Part shown: positions 24,624-32,382 of the stretch, piece by piece
Numbering within the stretch: the first letter of the stretch is position 1
How the letters are laid out: the number at the start of each line of letters is the position of its first letter
Origin: Burkholderiaceae bacterium
GTDB lineage: Bacteria > Pseudomonadota > Gammaproteobacteria > Burkholderiales > Burkholderiaceae_A
NCBI GenBank assembly: GCA_023261135.1
Contig: JALRJP010000008.1
Location: 1-36,026 of the forward strand
DNA: 36,026 bases
Direction: 5' to 3'
Made by a program: the position numbers and the translations under genes
The notes under the pieces: model-generated
Told to the model about the DNA's origin: nothing
Seen by the model: only the letters and a program-made list of their open reading frames with translations
Database searches by the model: none

Positions 24624-25859
24624 ATGAGTTCTTCTAAATCCTCAAGCCGCACAGGCCCTCTTCACGGCATTAAAGTATTAGAGCTTGCTCAAATTATGGC
24701 TGGCCCCACCTGCGGGATGATGCTCGCAGATATGGGGGCCGACGTTATCAAGGTAGAGAAGCTACCCGGTGGCGATGACTCGCGAGGCTATAAAGAGCCA
24801 TTGCTTAACGGGGTGTCGGCTCCGTTTTTGGTTTTAAATAGGAACAAGCGCGGCATTGCTCTGAATCTTAAGCTTGACTCCGCTAAGGCGGTTTTAAAGC
24901 GCATGGTTGCTGGAAGCGATGTGCTTACTGAGAATTATCGCAAGAGCACACTCGAGAAGTTAGGTCTCGGTTATGGCGTGCTTTCTAAAATTAATCCACG
25001 CCTCATTTACTGCGCGGTGTCTGGCTATGGCCGCACGGGCCCCATGGCCGATGCTCCAGGCTTTGACCTCATTGCCCAGGGGTTCTCTGGCCTCATGAGT
25101 TTCACCGGTCACCCGAACATGCCGCCGGCGAAAACGGGAAACTCCATTGCCGATATCAATGCTGGCATTTTGGCTGCGGTGGGTGTCTGTGCGGCGCTTG
25201 TCGAGCGAGCCCAAACAGGCAAAGGCCAGGTCGTTGAAACCTCGCTTATGGAGGCAGCTATTCAGCAAACCTACTGGCAGGCTGCGGTCTTTTTTGCAAC
25301 CGGGCTATCCGCCACCCCCCTTGGCTCCTCCCACCCCTTAACAGCCCCTTACCAGGCATTCGCCTGTTCGGACGGCTATATCAATATTGGTGGGGCCAAT
25401 CAGGCCAATTGGGAGCGCATTGCCGATGCGCTTGGACACTCCGAATGGAAGTCAGATAAACGTTTCAAGACCAATACCGATCGTATGGCCAACCTTGATG
25501 CGCTGGTCCATGAAATTGAGTCGGTGACCCGGTTCCAAACCATAGCGCATTGGCAGGGCGTATTCGATGCGGCAGGTATTCCTGCAGGCTCGGTGCACAC
25601 GCTCAAACAAGCGTTAACCCACGAGCAAACACTCGCACGCGGAATGGTTGTGACATCTCAGCATGCAAAGGCTGGTAATGTTCAGGGTATTGGCCACCCA
25701 ATTAAGTTCTCCAATCACCCTCACGTTCAACAGTCAAGCCCGCCACCCATGCTCAGCGAACACGCCTTCGATGTTCTTTCGGAGTTTCATTATTCCAAGG
25801 CTGAAATTGACGCCCTCATTTCTGAGGGCGCGGTGGCTTCCCCAGACGCAGACCACTAG
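24624..25859 (+). CDS. CaiB/BaiF family (family III) CoA transferase
   Basis: This 411-residue CoA transferase has the N-terminal GIKVLELAQIMAGPTCGMMLADMGADVIKVE, the RNKRGIALNL segment, and GFDLIAQGFSG. The last places the catalytic-type Asp at about residue 148, the residue that forms the acyl anhydride in this family. Later blocks (KGQVVETSLMEAA, GIPAGSVHTLKQAL) complete the fold. It would transfer CoA from a donor such as succinyl-CoA to an organic acid. It is preceded by the crotonase gene (45 bp) and followed by nadB (17 bp). Carnitine-, formate- and itaconate-type transferases share this sequence level, so the substrate is not assigned. Confidence 0.93.
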   Translation: MSSSKSSSRTGPLHGIKVLELAQIMAGPTCGMMLADMGADVIKVEKLPGGDDSRGYKEPLLNGVSAPFLVLNRNKRGIALNLKLDSAKAVLKRMVAGSDVLTENYRKSTLEKLGLGYGVLSKINPRLIYCAVSGYGRTGPMADAPGFDLIAQGFSGLMSFTGHPNMPPAKTGNSIADINAGILAAVGVCAALVERAQTGKGQVVETSLMEAAIQQTYWQAAVFFATGLSATPLGSSHPLTAPYQAFACSDGYINIGGANQANWERIADALGHSEWKSDKRFKTNTDRMANLDALVHEIESVTRFQTIAHWQGVFDAAGIPAGSVHTLKQALTHEQTLARGMVVTSQHAKAGNVQGIGHPIKFSNHPHVQQSSPPPMLSEHAFDVLSEFHYSKAEIDALISEGAVASPDADH

Positions 25860-25876
25860 TTTTTGGTCATCTTGCT

Positions 25877-27487
25877 ATGACTCTTCCAAAAGCTAGCAGT
25901 GCACCCGTGGTTATCGTGGGCTCTGGTCTTGCAGGGCTTACCGTAGCCCTCGAGCTTGCGCCTACCCATCGGGTTATAGTTTTGGCGAAACGCTCCTTGG
26001 CGGAGTCGGCAACTGCCTGGGCACAGGGTGGAATTGTCGGCGTGATTGATGAGCTTGATAACATCGATGCGCATGTTGCAGACACCCTTGAGGCCGGCGC
26101 TGGCCTTGTGACTGAGTCTGTAGCCCGTGAAATTGCCAACCATAGTCCAGATGCGATTCAATGGCTTATCGATCAGCAGGTTCCTTTTACTGAAGATCCT
26201 CAAGGCCCCAAGGGACTGCACCTTGTTCGCGAGGGAGGGCACAGCCATCGGCGTATTGCGCATGCGGCCGATGCAACGGGTAAAGCTATTCAAGACACGG
26301 TGCTGGCTCAGGCGCGTGAGCATCCAAACATTACTCTGCTTGAAAACTATCTGGCGCTCGATCTCATACTTAGTAAACGCCTGTCAGGCTCCTCTAGCCC
26401 AGCAGACGAACACCTCTCTAAAACATGCTACGGAGTTTATGCTCTCAACCTTTCAACAGGGCGTGTTGAGGCCATGGCGGCCTCCGTTGTCGTCCTTGCT
26501 ACGGGTGGCGCGGGTAAGGTTTATCGATACACAAGCAATCCAGAGACAGCAACAGGTGATGGCATCGCCATGGCATGGCGGGCAGGGTGTCGGGTTGCGA
26601 ATATGGAGTTCATTCAGTTTCACCCAACCTGTCTTTATCATCCCCAAGAGCGCACCTTCTTAATTACCGAGGCTTTACGAGGAGAGGGTGCCCGACTCGA
26701 GCTACCCGATGGTACGAGGTTTATGCCTAATCACGATGCACGAGCCGAACTTGCTCCTCGTGACATTGTCGCTCGGGCCATCGATTTCGAAATGAAGCGG
26801 CATGGCCTTGACTTCGTTCACCTCAATGCAAGCCATCTTGGCGAGACCTTTCTTAAAGAGCATTTTCCAACCATTCACAGCAGGTGCCTTGCACTTGGAA
26901 TTGACATTTCCCGTCAACCTATTCCGGTGGTTCCTGCGGCGCATTACACCTGTGGCGGGGTTGTTACGGACATGTCCGGACGCACGGATCTCTCCAATCT
27001 TTTTGCAGTAGGCGAGTGTGCCTGCACAGGTCTTCATGGTGCCAACCGACTTGCAAGTAATTCCTTGTTGGAGTGCGTCGTTGTCGGACGTCAAGCCGCC
27101 AAGGCCATCGCAGCGCTCGGAGCGGTCAAGCCAGTCACAGTCAAGCCTTGGGACGAAAGCATGGTTGAGGATGCGGACGAAACCGTGGTTATTGCCCATA
27201 ACTGGGACGAGCTTCGGCTTTTAATGTGGAATTACGTGGGTATTGTGCGAACCGATAGGCGGCTTGAGCGCGCGCTTAGCCGTATTAAGCTACTGCAGGA
27301 CGAGGTGCAAGATTACTATGCGAACTTCAAAGTGAGTAGAGATTTGCTTGAGCTACGTAATCTTCTTGATTGCGCACAACTCATTGTTGAAAGTGCCTTG
27401 TCACGTAAAGAGAGTCGTGGGCTGCATTTCACGCGCGACTATCCTCAGAGCTTACCCGTGGCCTATCCCACGGTGCTTACACCCTAG
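25877..27487 (+). CDS. nadB: L-aspartate oxidase
   Basis: This 536-residue flavoprotein oxidises L-aspartate to iminosuccinate, the first step of bacterial NAD synthesis. The FAD motif is VVIVGSGLAGLTVALELA (residues 11-28), followed by the family blocks SATAWAQGGI and REGGHSHRRIAHAADATG. Catalytic-region HPTCLYHP and LITEALRGEGARL follow, then HYTCGGVVTDMSGRTD and the C-terminal FAD contact GANRLASNSLLECVV. A helical C-terminal domain closes it. No nadA or nadC is adjacent. It lies in line with the catabolic genes, 17 bp after the CoA transferase, so it may be co-transcribed with them. Very similar succinate-dehydrogenase-type flavoproteins exist, but HYTCGG and SNSLLE favour NadB. Confidence 0.93.
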   Translation: MTLPKASSAPVVIVGSGLAGLTVALELAPTHRVIVLAKRSLAESATAWAQGGIVGVIDELDNIDAHVADTLEAGAGLVTESVAREIANHSPDAIQWLIDQQVPFTEDPQGPKGLHLVREGGHSHRRIAHAADATGKAIQDTVLAQAREHPNITLLENYLALDLILSKRLSGSSSPADEHLSKTCYGVYALNLSTGRVEAMAASVVVLATGGAGKVYRYTSNPETATGDGIAMAWRAGCRVANMEFIQFHPTCLYHPQERTFLITEALRGEGARLELPDGTRFMPNHDARAELAPRDIVARAIDFEMKRHGLDFVHLNASHLGETFLKEHFPTIHSRCLALGIDISRQPIPVVPAAHYTCGGVVTDMSGRTDLSNLFAVGECACTGLHGANRLASNSLLECVVVGRQAAKAIAALGAVKPVTVKPWDESMVEDADETVVIAHNWDELRLLMWNYVGIVRTDRRLERALSRIKLLQDEVQDYYANFKVSRDLLELRNLLDCAQLIVESALSRKESRGLHFTRDYPQSLPVAYPTVLTP

Positions 27488-27562
27488 TTCCCCTACAAGC
27501 CCTGGGGAATATCATGAACGAGCGTCTTCATGTCTCGCTAATAAACCCGCACGGAGGTTCCT

Positions 27563-28015
27563 ATGATTTCACTGAAAGTTAACGGAAAGACGCACAAGGT
27601 TAAGGTGGAACCCGATACGCCCTTGCTCTGGGTCTTGCGTGAGCAGCTGGGCCTTACAGGCACCAAGTACGGATGCGGCATTGCCCAGTGTGGGTCTTGC
27701 ACCGTACTTGTCGATGGTGACGCCGTCAGGTCGTGCGCCTTACTGGTATCCGCGGCGCAAGGGAATACCATTCGCACCGTTGAAGACTTAGCAAGATCGG
27801 GCCAGCTCACAAAGGTTCAAAAGGCGTGGGTGGAGCATCAGGCCCCTCAGTGCGGTTACTGTCAGTCCGGAATGGTTATGGCGGCAACCGCTTTGCTCGA
27901 AAAGAATCCAAACCCAACCGATGCCGATATCGACGCTGCCATGACCAATATCTGCCGCTGTGGAACCTACCAAGAAGTCCGTCGGGCCATTCGCTCCGTC
28001 AGCCAGGCTTCCTAA
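27563..28015 (+). CDS. iorA: 2Fe-2S subunit of an isoquinoline-1-oxidoreductase-type molybdenum hydroxylase
   Basis: This 150-residue protein carries two [2Fe-2S] clusters. The plant-ferredoxin-type cluster uses Cys38, 43, 46 and 58 ([11 protein letters not shown]...RSC). The second uses Cys97, 100, 131 and 133 (QCGYC...NICRCGTY). GGAGG stands just before the ATG. It passes electrons from the molybdenum site of IorB to an outside acceptor. It has no export signal, so it would leave the cell folded together with Tat-targeted IorB. The gene is 75 bp after nadB and 11 bp before iorB. No FAD subunit gene is present, which is typical of the IorAB group that reduces cytochromes or quinones. Confidence 0.92.
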   Translation: MISLKVNGKTHKVKVEPDTPLLWVLREQLGLTGTKYGCGIAQCGSCTVLVDGDAVRSCALLVSAAQGNTIRTVEDLARSGQLTKVQKAWVEHQAPQCGYCQSGMVMAATALLEKNPNPTDADIDAAMTNICRCGTYQEVRRAIRSVSQAS

Positions 28016-28026
28016 AGGAGACTGCT

Positions 28027-30288
28027 ATGAAAAACCTGCTTTCTTCGCTTTCTTCTGAAACCCAAGACTCTCGTCGGCAGTTTGTCGTGGGTGCGGTCTC
28101 CGTCAGTTCGGGCCTGGCCATTGGTCTTGAGCTTCCATGGGGCCTCTCACCATTGGCTGCAGCGCCGAGTAAAGCGGTGATCGAGCCAGTTCTGCCCACG
28201 TCGGTCAAGTCAGACCAATCCGAGATCGGTGCCTGGGTCGTGATCGAGCCTGATGATCGGGTTCTGGTACGCGTGGTTCGTTCTGAAATGGGGCAGGGCA
28301 CCATTACTGGTTTGGCTCAGCTTGTAGCTGAAGAGCTTGAGTGCGACTGGTCCAAGGTTCACGTGGAATACCCAAGTCCTGGCGAGAGTCTTCGGCGTAA
28401 AGATGTCTGGGGCTCTTTCTCCACCGGTGGAAGCCGGGGCATTCGAAACTCCGAAGACTATGTTCGGCGTGGCGGTGCAGTGGCCAGAAAAATGCTTATT
28501 CAGGCGGCCGCTAACCAGTGGGGCGTGCCAACCACAGAATGCTTTGCGCGAAAGAGCCTTGTCACGCATCGCCCCTCGGGTCGGTCGGCAAGCTTCGGTT
28601 CTCTTGCGCCTCAGGCCGCGAAGCTACCCGTACCGGACGCAAAAGCCATTGCACTGAAAGACCCCAAGGACTGGGCCATTATCGGCAAGCCTATGAACAG
28701 GCTTGATAGCTTTGAGGACAAAGTCACCGGTGCGCAAATTTATGCCATCGACCTTAAGCTTCCTGGCATGCTTACGGCCACCATTCGACAGTGTCCGGTT
28801 TTCGGTGGAACGGTAAAGTCGTTCGACGCCGCAGCGGTTAGTGGTATGCCCGGTGTAAAAAAAGTGGTTCAAGTCGATAACCACTCGGTCGCTGTTGTTG
28901 CCGACACGTATTGGCATGCCAAGAAAGCCGTCGACAAACTTCCTATTATTTGGAATGAAGGGCCCAACGCTAAGGTTCAGCAATCCGACATTGTTAAAAC
29001 CCTCGAAGAGGGTTTGGCGAGCAACCAATCCTTTGTTGGGCTTAAGAAGGGAGATCCACATAATGCAATGAAGACCTCGAAGAAAATCATCGAGGCAAGC
29101 TATTTCTACCCATTTCTAAATCATGCGCCTCTCGAGCCCATGAATGCCACAGCGGTCTGGGCATCTTCGTCATGCAAGGCGTGGGTGCCGACGCAAGACG
29201 GTCAAGCCTCTCTAGCGGCAGTCATTGAGGCTTCAGGTTTACCTGCTGCCCAGTGCGATGTTGTCAAAGTGAATTTAGGGGGAGGTTTTGGTCGGCGTGG
29301 TGCCTTCCAAGACTTCACGACCCAGGCGGTACTTATTGCCAAACAAATGCCTGGCACGCCCATTAAACTCATTTGGTCTCGTGAAGAAGACATGACGCAG
29401 GGACGTTACCACCCCATCATGATGGCGAAGATGAAGGCCAGCTTTAACGAGAAGAAAGAGCTCACTGGTATTCAAATGCGCTTGTCCGGCCAGTCCATTC
29501 TTGCGGCAGTTAGACCAGCCATTGTCGAGAAGAATAAGGGGATGGACCCTCTAGTTTTCCAAGGTGTGGCTAAAGATGGTGAGCATGCCATTAGTTACGA
29601 CTTTCCTAACGTGGTCATCGACCATGCCATGCGTAACACCCATGTCCCACCGGGCTTCTGGCGTGGTGTGAATGTGAACCAAAACGCCATCTTTATGGAA
29701 TGCTTCGTTGACGAGATGGCGGAGATTACCGGCATGGACCCACTGGCGTTTCGGCGAAAGTATTCAGCTAATCGTCCCCGTACCCTGGCCGTTTTAAATG
29801 CGGTCGCAGATCGTCTGAATTGGGCATTTAAGCCTAAGGCCGGTATCTTTAGGGGGATTGCTCAGCAGTATTCGTTTGGCAGTTATGTTGCTGCGGGCTG
29901 CGAACTCTCCGTTGTCGACGGCAACAAAATCAAAATTCACAGAATTGTTGCAGCTACCGATCCCGGGTATGCGGTGAATCCTGCCCAAATTGAACGACAG
30001 ATTTCAGGGTCCTTTGTATACGGATTGTCTGCGCTCTTCGAACAAGAGTGCACTGTGAAAGACGGTCGTGTCGCGCAAACCAATTTTGACTCCTTCGGGT
30101 CCATACGACTTGCCCAAATGCCGCCTGTGGAAACCATCATTCTTCAGGGAGGCGGGTCAAGCTGGGGTGGTGTTGGCGAGCCAACCATTGCCGTTGCAGC
30201 CCCTGCCGTTCTCAATGCCTTTTATAGGGCTACAGGGCGTCGGTTACGCACGGTTCCGTTAAAGAATCTTGGTGTCACTCTTGTTTAG
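28027..30288 (+). CDS. iorB: molybdopterin-binding subunit of an isoquinoline-1-oxidoreductase-type hydroxylase
   Basis: This 753-residue catalytic subunit belongs to the xanthine dehydrogenase superfamily. It begins with a Tat signal (SRRQFVVGAVSVSSG, residues 15-29), indicating folded export to the periplasm. Cofactor-binding segments include EMGQGTITGLAQLVAEELE, VNLGGGFGRRGAFQDF and PPGFWRGVNVNQNAIFMECFVDEMA. The active-site Glu of GGVGEPTIAVAAPAV lies at about residue 718. The ATG at 28027 has AAAGGAG seven bases upstream; the frame extends further 5' but overlaps iorA. Family members hydroxylate N-heterocycles or oxidise aldehydes. Here the next genes, 12 bp on, encode a SoxYZ-like sulfur carrier, so the substrate may be carrier-bound or sulfur-containing. 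Confidence 0.92.
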   Translation: MKNLLSSLSSETQDSRRQFVVGAVSVSSGLAIGLELPWGLSPLAAAPSKAVIEPVLPTSVKSDQSEIGAWVVIEPDDRVLVRVVRSEMGQGTITGLAQLVAEELECDWSKVHVEYPSPGESLRRKDVWGSFSTGGSRGIRNSEDYVRRGGAVARKMLIQAAANQWGVPTTECFARKSLVTHRPSGRSASFGSLAPQAAKLPVPDAKAIALKDPKDWAIIGKPMNRLDSFEDKVTGAQIYAIDLKLPGMLTATIRQCPVFGGTVKSFDAAAVSGMPGVKKVVQVDNHSVAVVADTYWHAKKAVDKLPIIWNEGPNAKVQQSDIVKTLEEGLASNQSFVGLKKGDPHNAMKTSKKIIEASYFYPFLNHAPLEPMNATAVWASSSCKAWVPTQDGQASLAAVIEASGLPAAQCDVVKVNLGGGFGRRGAFQDFTTQAVLIAKQMPGTPIKLIWSREEDMTQGRYHPIMMAKMKASFNEKKELTGIQMRLSGQSILAAVRPAIVEKNKGMDPLVFQGVAKDGEHAISYDFPNVVIDHAMRNTHVPPGFWRGVNVNQNAIFMECFVDEMAEITGMDPLAFRRKYSANRPRTLAVLNAVADRLNWAFKPKAGIFRGIAQQYSFGSYVAAGCELSVVDGNKIKIHRIVAATDPGYAVNPAQIERQISGSFVYGLSALFEQECTVKDGRVAQTNFDSFGSIRLAQMPPVETIILQGGGSSWGGVGEPTIAVAAPAVLNAFYRATGRRLRTVPLKNLGVTLV

Positions 30289-30300
30289 GTTTTTGGCGAA

Positions 30301-30771
30301 GTGAAGGTGCGACGAAGAGCCTTTGTTAAAAACGCTTTAAGGGTCGGTGGAGGCCTGAGCCTTTGGACGTGCTCAGGCCTAACAGTCTTTGCGTCCCAAT
30401 CTGCTGGGAAAAGGGACATTCCGAAGGCAGTCCTCGACTGGGCGGGTGGCCGCCCGCTGCAGTTTGAGCGAGTCCAGCTCATTCTGCCGCCCTTGGTTGA
30501 AAATGGCTTCTTGGTTAGTACATCGGTTCGTGTCGACAGCCCCATGACATCTACCGATTATGTTGAAGAACTACGCCTATTCTCGGAAGTGAATCCTTCC
30601 CCGTTCATCGCTAACTTTCGCCTTGGCCCGCGGCTACCCGAGGCTCGCATTGAAACCAGAATTCGGCTTGCCGATACACAGGCTGTCTGGGCGGTGGCTC
30701 GGACTAATAAGGGCGAATTCTTGTGTGCCTATCAGCAGGTTATTGTTACCTTAGCGGCCTGCGCAGGTTAA
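30301..30771 (+). CDS. soxY: SoxY-like sulfur carrier subunit with a variant C-terminal arm
   Basis: This 156-residue protein starts with a twin-arginine-type signal (RRRAFVKNALRVGGGLSLW, residues 4-22). The mature part aligns with SoxY, the periplasmic carrier that holds sulfur intermediates on a C-terminal cysteine: LPPLVENGFLVSTSVRVDSPMTSTDYV, an immunoglobulin-like core, RIRLADTQAVWAVAR, and the last strand VIVTL. True SoxY ends GGCGG; this protein ends AACAG, keeping the terminal-arm cysteine (residue 154) but replacing glycines with alanines. SoxY-related families with other arms are known. It starts at GTG 12 bp after iorB and ends 6 bp before soxZ. No soxA, soxX, soxB or soxCD is in the window. 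Confidence 0.88.
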   Translation: MKVRRRAFVKNALRVGGGLSLWTCSGLTVFASQSAGKRDIPKAVLDWAGGRPLQFERVQLILPPLVENGFLVSTSVRVDSPMTSTDYVEELRLFSEVNPSPFIANFRLGPRLPEARIETRIRLADTQAVWAVARTNKGEFLCAYQQVIVTLAACAG

Positions 30772-30777
30772 CTGGAA

Positions 30778-31119
30778 GTGAAGAGTCCCGACTCTCTGCG
30801 CGCAGTCTTGCAGTTTCAGTCGCCTGTGGCCAAAGGCTCCGTTATTGAAGTGCATGCAGTTATACGTCACCCGATGGAGTCGGGGTTTCGACATACCGAG
30901 CGCGGCGAAGTTATTCCTGCCAACCTTATTCGTCAGTTTGTCTGTCGGTTCAATGGTGAAGAAGTCTTTCGAGCAGACCTTCATCCAGGCATGGGGGCGG
31001 ACCCAAGTATTCGATTTCCATTTCGTGCGGAGCTGCCAGGAGAGATGGAATGCGAGTGGATGGGTGATCAAGGCCTTAGCAGAACCCTCAGAAGGGCTTT
31101 GTCGATTTCACGGCCTTAA
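30778..31119 (+). CDS. soxZ: SoxZ-like sulfur carrier subunit
   Basis: This 113-residue protein aligns over its length with SoxZ, the cysteine-poor partner of SoxY. It has KGSVIEVHAVIRHPMESGFRHTERGEVIPANLIRQF, then CRFNGEEVFRADLHPGMGADPSIRFPF, and the closing MECEWMGDQGLSRT. It lacks a signal peptide, as SoxZ does, and would be exported bound to the Tat-targeted SoxY. It starts at a GTG 6 bp after soxY, so a heterodimer is expected. Its last 12 bp overlap the convergent DUF1992 gene. It ends the eleven-gene plus-strand run. Confidence 0.9.
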   Translation: MKSPDSLRAVLQFQSPVAKGSVIEVHAVIRHPMESGFRHTERGEVIPANLIRQFVCRFNGEEVFRADLHPGMGADPSIRFPFRAELPGEMECEWMGDQGLSRTLRRALSISRP

Positions 31120-31398
31120 CCTATTACCTTCTCGGGCCCGCTTAATAAGCTCATTAAGCCTGGAGCGTCGACGATCGCCAGTAAGAATATGAGAAGCGAT
31201 TGCTTTCGGTTGATACTTGAGGTCGGAAAAGCCTCTTGGATAGGTCGACTTACGTAATAGCCACCTGACCGTCCAAGGTATGGAGAAGTCTTCCGTTACC
31301 TCAACGGCCTTGCCTTGGCCAGGCAGGTTTGAAAGATCCCCATTCTCTACAGCCTTTTGAATACGCAGTTCCGCGATCAGGTCCCAGGCGTCTACCAT
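31108..31398 (-). CDS. DUF1992 (DnaJ-homologue-C28-like) protein
   Basis: This 96-residue protein matches the DUF1992 domain. It starts with a short helix (DLIAELRIQKAVENGDLSNLPGQGKAV), the invariant feature of the family, followed by a basic helical tail (RRRSRLNELIKRAREGN). The family is shared by bacteria and the eukaryotic DNAJC28 and has no proven function. The gene is 2 bp downstream of the deacetylase gene on the same strand, so they are co-transcribed. It overlaps soxZ by 12 bp at its 3' end. Confidence 0.88.
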   Translation of the reverse strand: MVDAWDLIAELRIQKAVENGDLSNLPGQGKAVEVTEDFSIPWTVRWLLRKSTYPRGFSDLKYQPKAIASHILTGDRRRSRLNELIKRAREGNRLRP

Positions 31399-31400
31399 TT

Positions 31401-32333
31401 TTAAGCCGCCCGTAATGAAGGTTTAAGTAGGCTGGCGATATGCGAAGAGACGCTGCGACCCAGAGCATCAAGACAATAGCCTCCTTCAAGGCTGCTTACG
31501 ATGCGCCCCGTACAGAAGGCGTTTGCCACTTGAACAAGCGCATCAGTAATCCGCGCGTAATCGTCTTCGGTCCAGGCAAGTCCCGCCAGCGGATCTTCGC
31601 GGTGGGCGTCAAAGCCCGCGGAGATCAGTAAGAGCTGGGGTTCAAAACCTTCAAGTTGGGGTATCCAATGATGTTCAAGCATGGAGGCAATTTCTGCCGA
31701 GCCTGCGCCGGCCCGCAAGGGAACATTCACCATATTTTCGCCCTTTGGCTTTGAGCCAGAGCCGGGGTAGATGTCTTGTTGAAAAGACGAGACCATCAAT
31801 ACTCCCTCTTCATTCGCAAGAATATCTTCAGTGCCATTACCGTGATGCACATCGAAGTCAATGACGGCAACGCGTGTAAGTTTGTACTTCTTTCGGGCGT
31901 ATAAGGCAGCAAGTGCAATGTGGTTAACGAAACAAAAGCCCATAGAGGCGGCGCGTTCCGCATGGTGACCAGGAGGGCGAACCGCGCAAAAGGCATGACG
32001 TGTTTTGTCCGTCATAACGGCATCGACCGCCTGAAGTACGGCGCCGCTTGCTAAGAGCATGGCCTCGTAGGTCTGAGCATTCATGCAGGTATCGGGATCT
32101 ATGAATTCGTAGGTGCCCAGGGGGACAGGTAATGCAAGACGCTGTAACAGATCTTGGGTGTGTGCCAGTTCAAGCACTTTCATATCTACAGGCTTGGCAA
32201 CTTGATGGTCAAGCTGAGGCCAGAGCGCCTTCGCCTTGAGCGCTTCTTCGATTGCCACAAGTCGCTCAGGGCACTCCGGATGCCCCGAGCCCATGGAGTG
32301 GTCTTGAAAGCGAGGATGGGAGAAAAAGTACAT
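31401..32333 (-). CDS. histone-deacetylase-superfamily amidohydrolase (first copy)
   Basis: This 310-residue zinc hydrolase belongs to the bacterial HDAC/AcuC/acetylpolyamine amidohydrolase superfamily, which removes acyl groups from amines or lysines. The opening GHPECPERL is typical. The catalytic His pair is in RPPGHHAE (123-124). Zinc ligands are Asp161 and His163 in IDFDVHHGNGT and Asp242 in SAGFDAHREDPLAGL. A C-terminal LEGGY closes the site. The ATG at 32333 is preferred over a TTG six codons upstream. It is co-transcribed with the DUF1992 gene and divergent from the succinate-semialdehyde dehydrogenase gene. The target could be acetylated polyamines, protein lysines or another amide. 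Confidence 0.92.
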   Translation of the reverse strand: MYFFSHPRFQDHSMGSGHPECPERLVAIEEALKAKALWPQLDHQVAKPVDMKVLELAHTQDLLQRLALPVPLGTYEFIDPDTCMNAQTYEAMLLASGAVLQAVDAVMTDKTRHAFCAVRPPGHHAERAASMGFCFVNHIALAALYARKKYKLTRVAVIDFDVHHGNGTEDILANEEGVLMVSSFQQDIYPGSGSKPKGENMVNVPLRAGAGSAEIASMLEHHWIPQLEGFEPQLLLISAGFDAHREDPLAGLAWTEDDYARITDALVQVANAFCTGRIVSSLEGGYCLDALGRSVSSHIASLLKPSLRAA

Positions 32334-32382
32334 GACTTTCAAAGGATACAATGACTCAATTAAAACTTAGGAGACCGTCGTT

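Noticed and set aside
27826-28026. Longer iorB frame starting within iorA
   Set aside because: The ATG at 28027 has a strong ribosome binding site and a Tat signal immediately after it; the upstream extension is iorA read in another frame.
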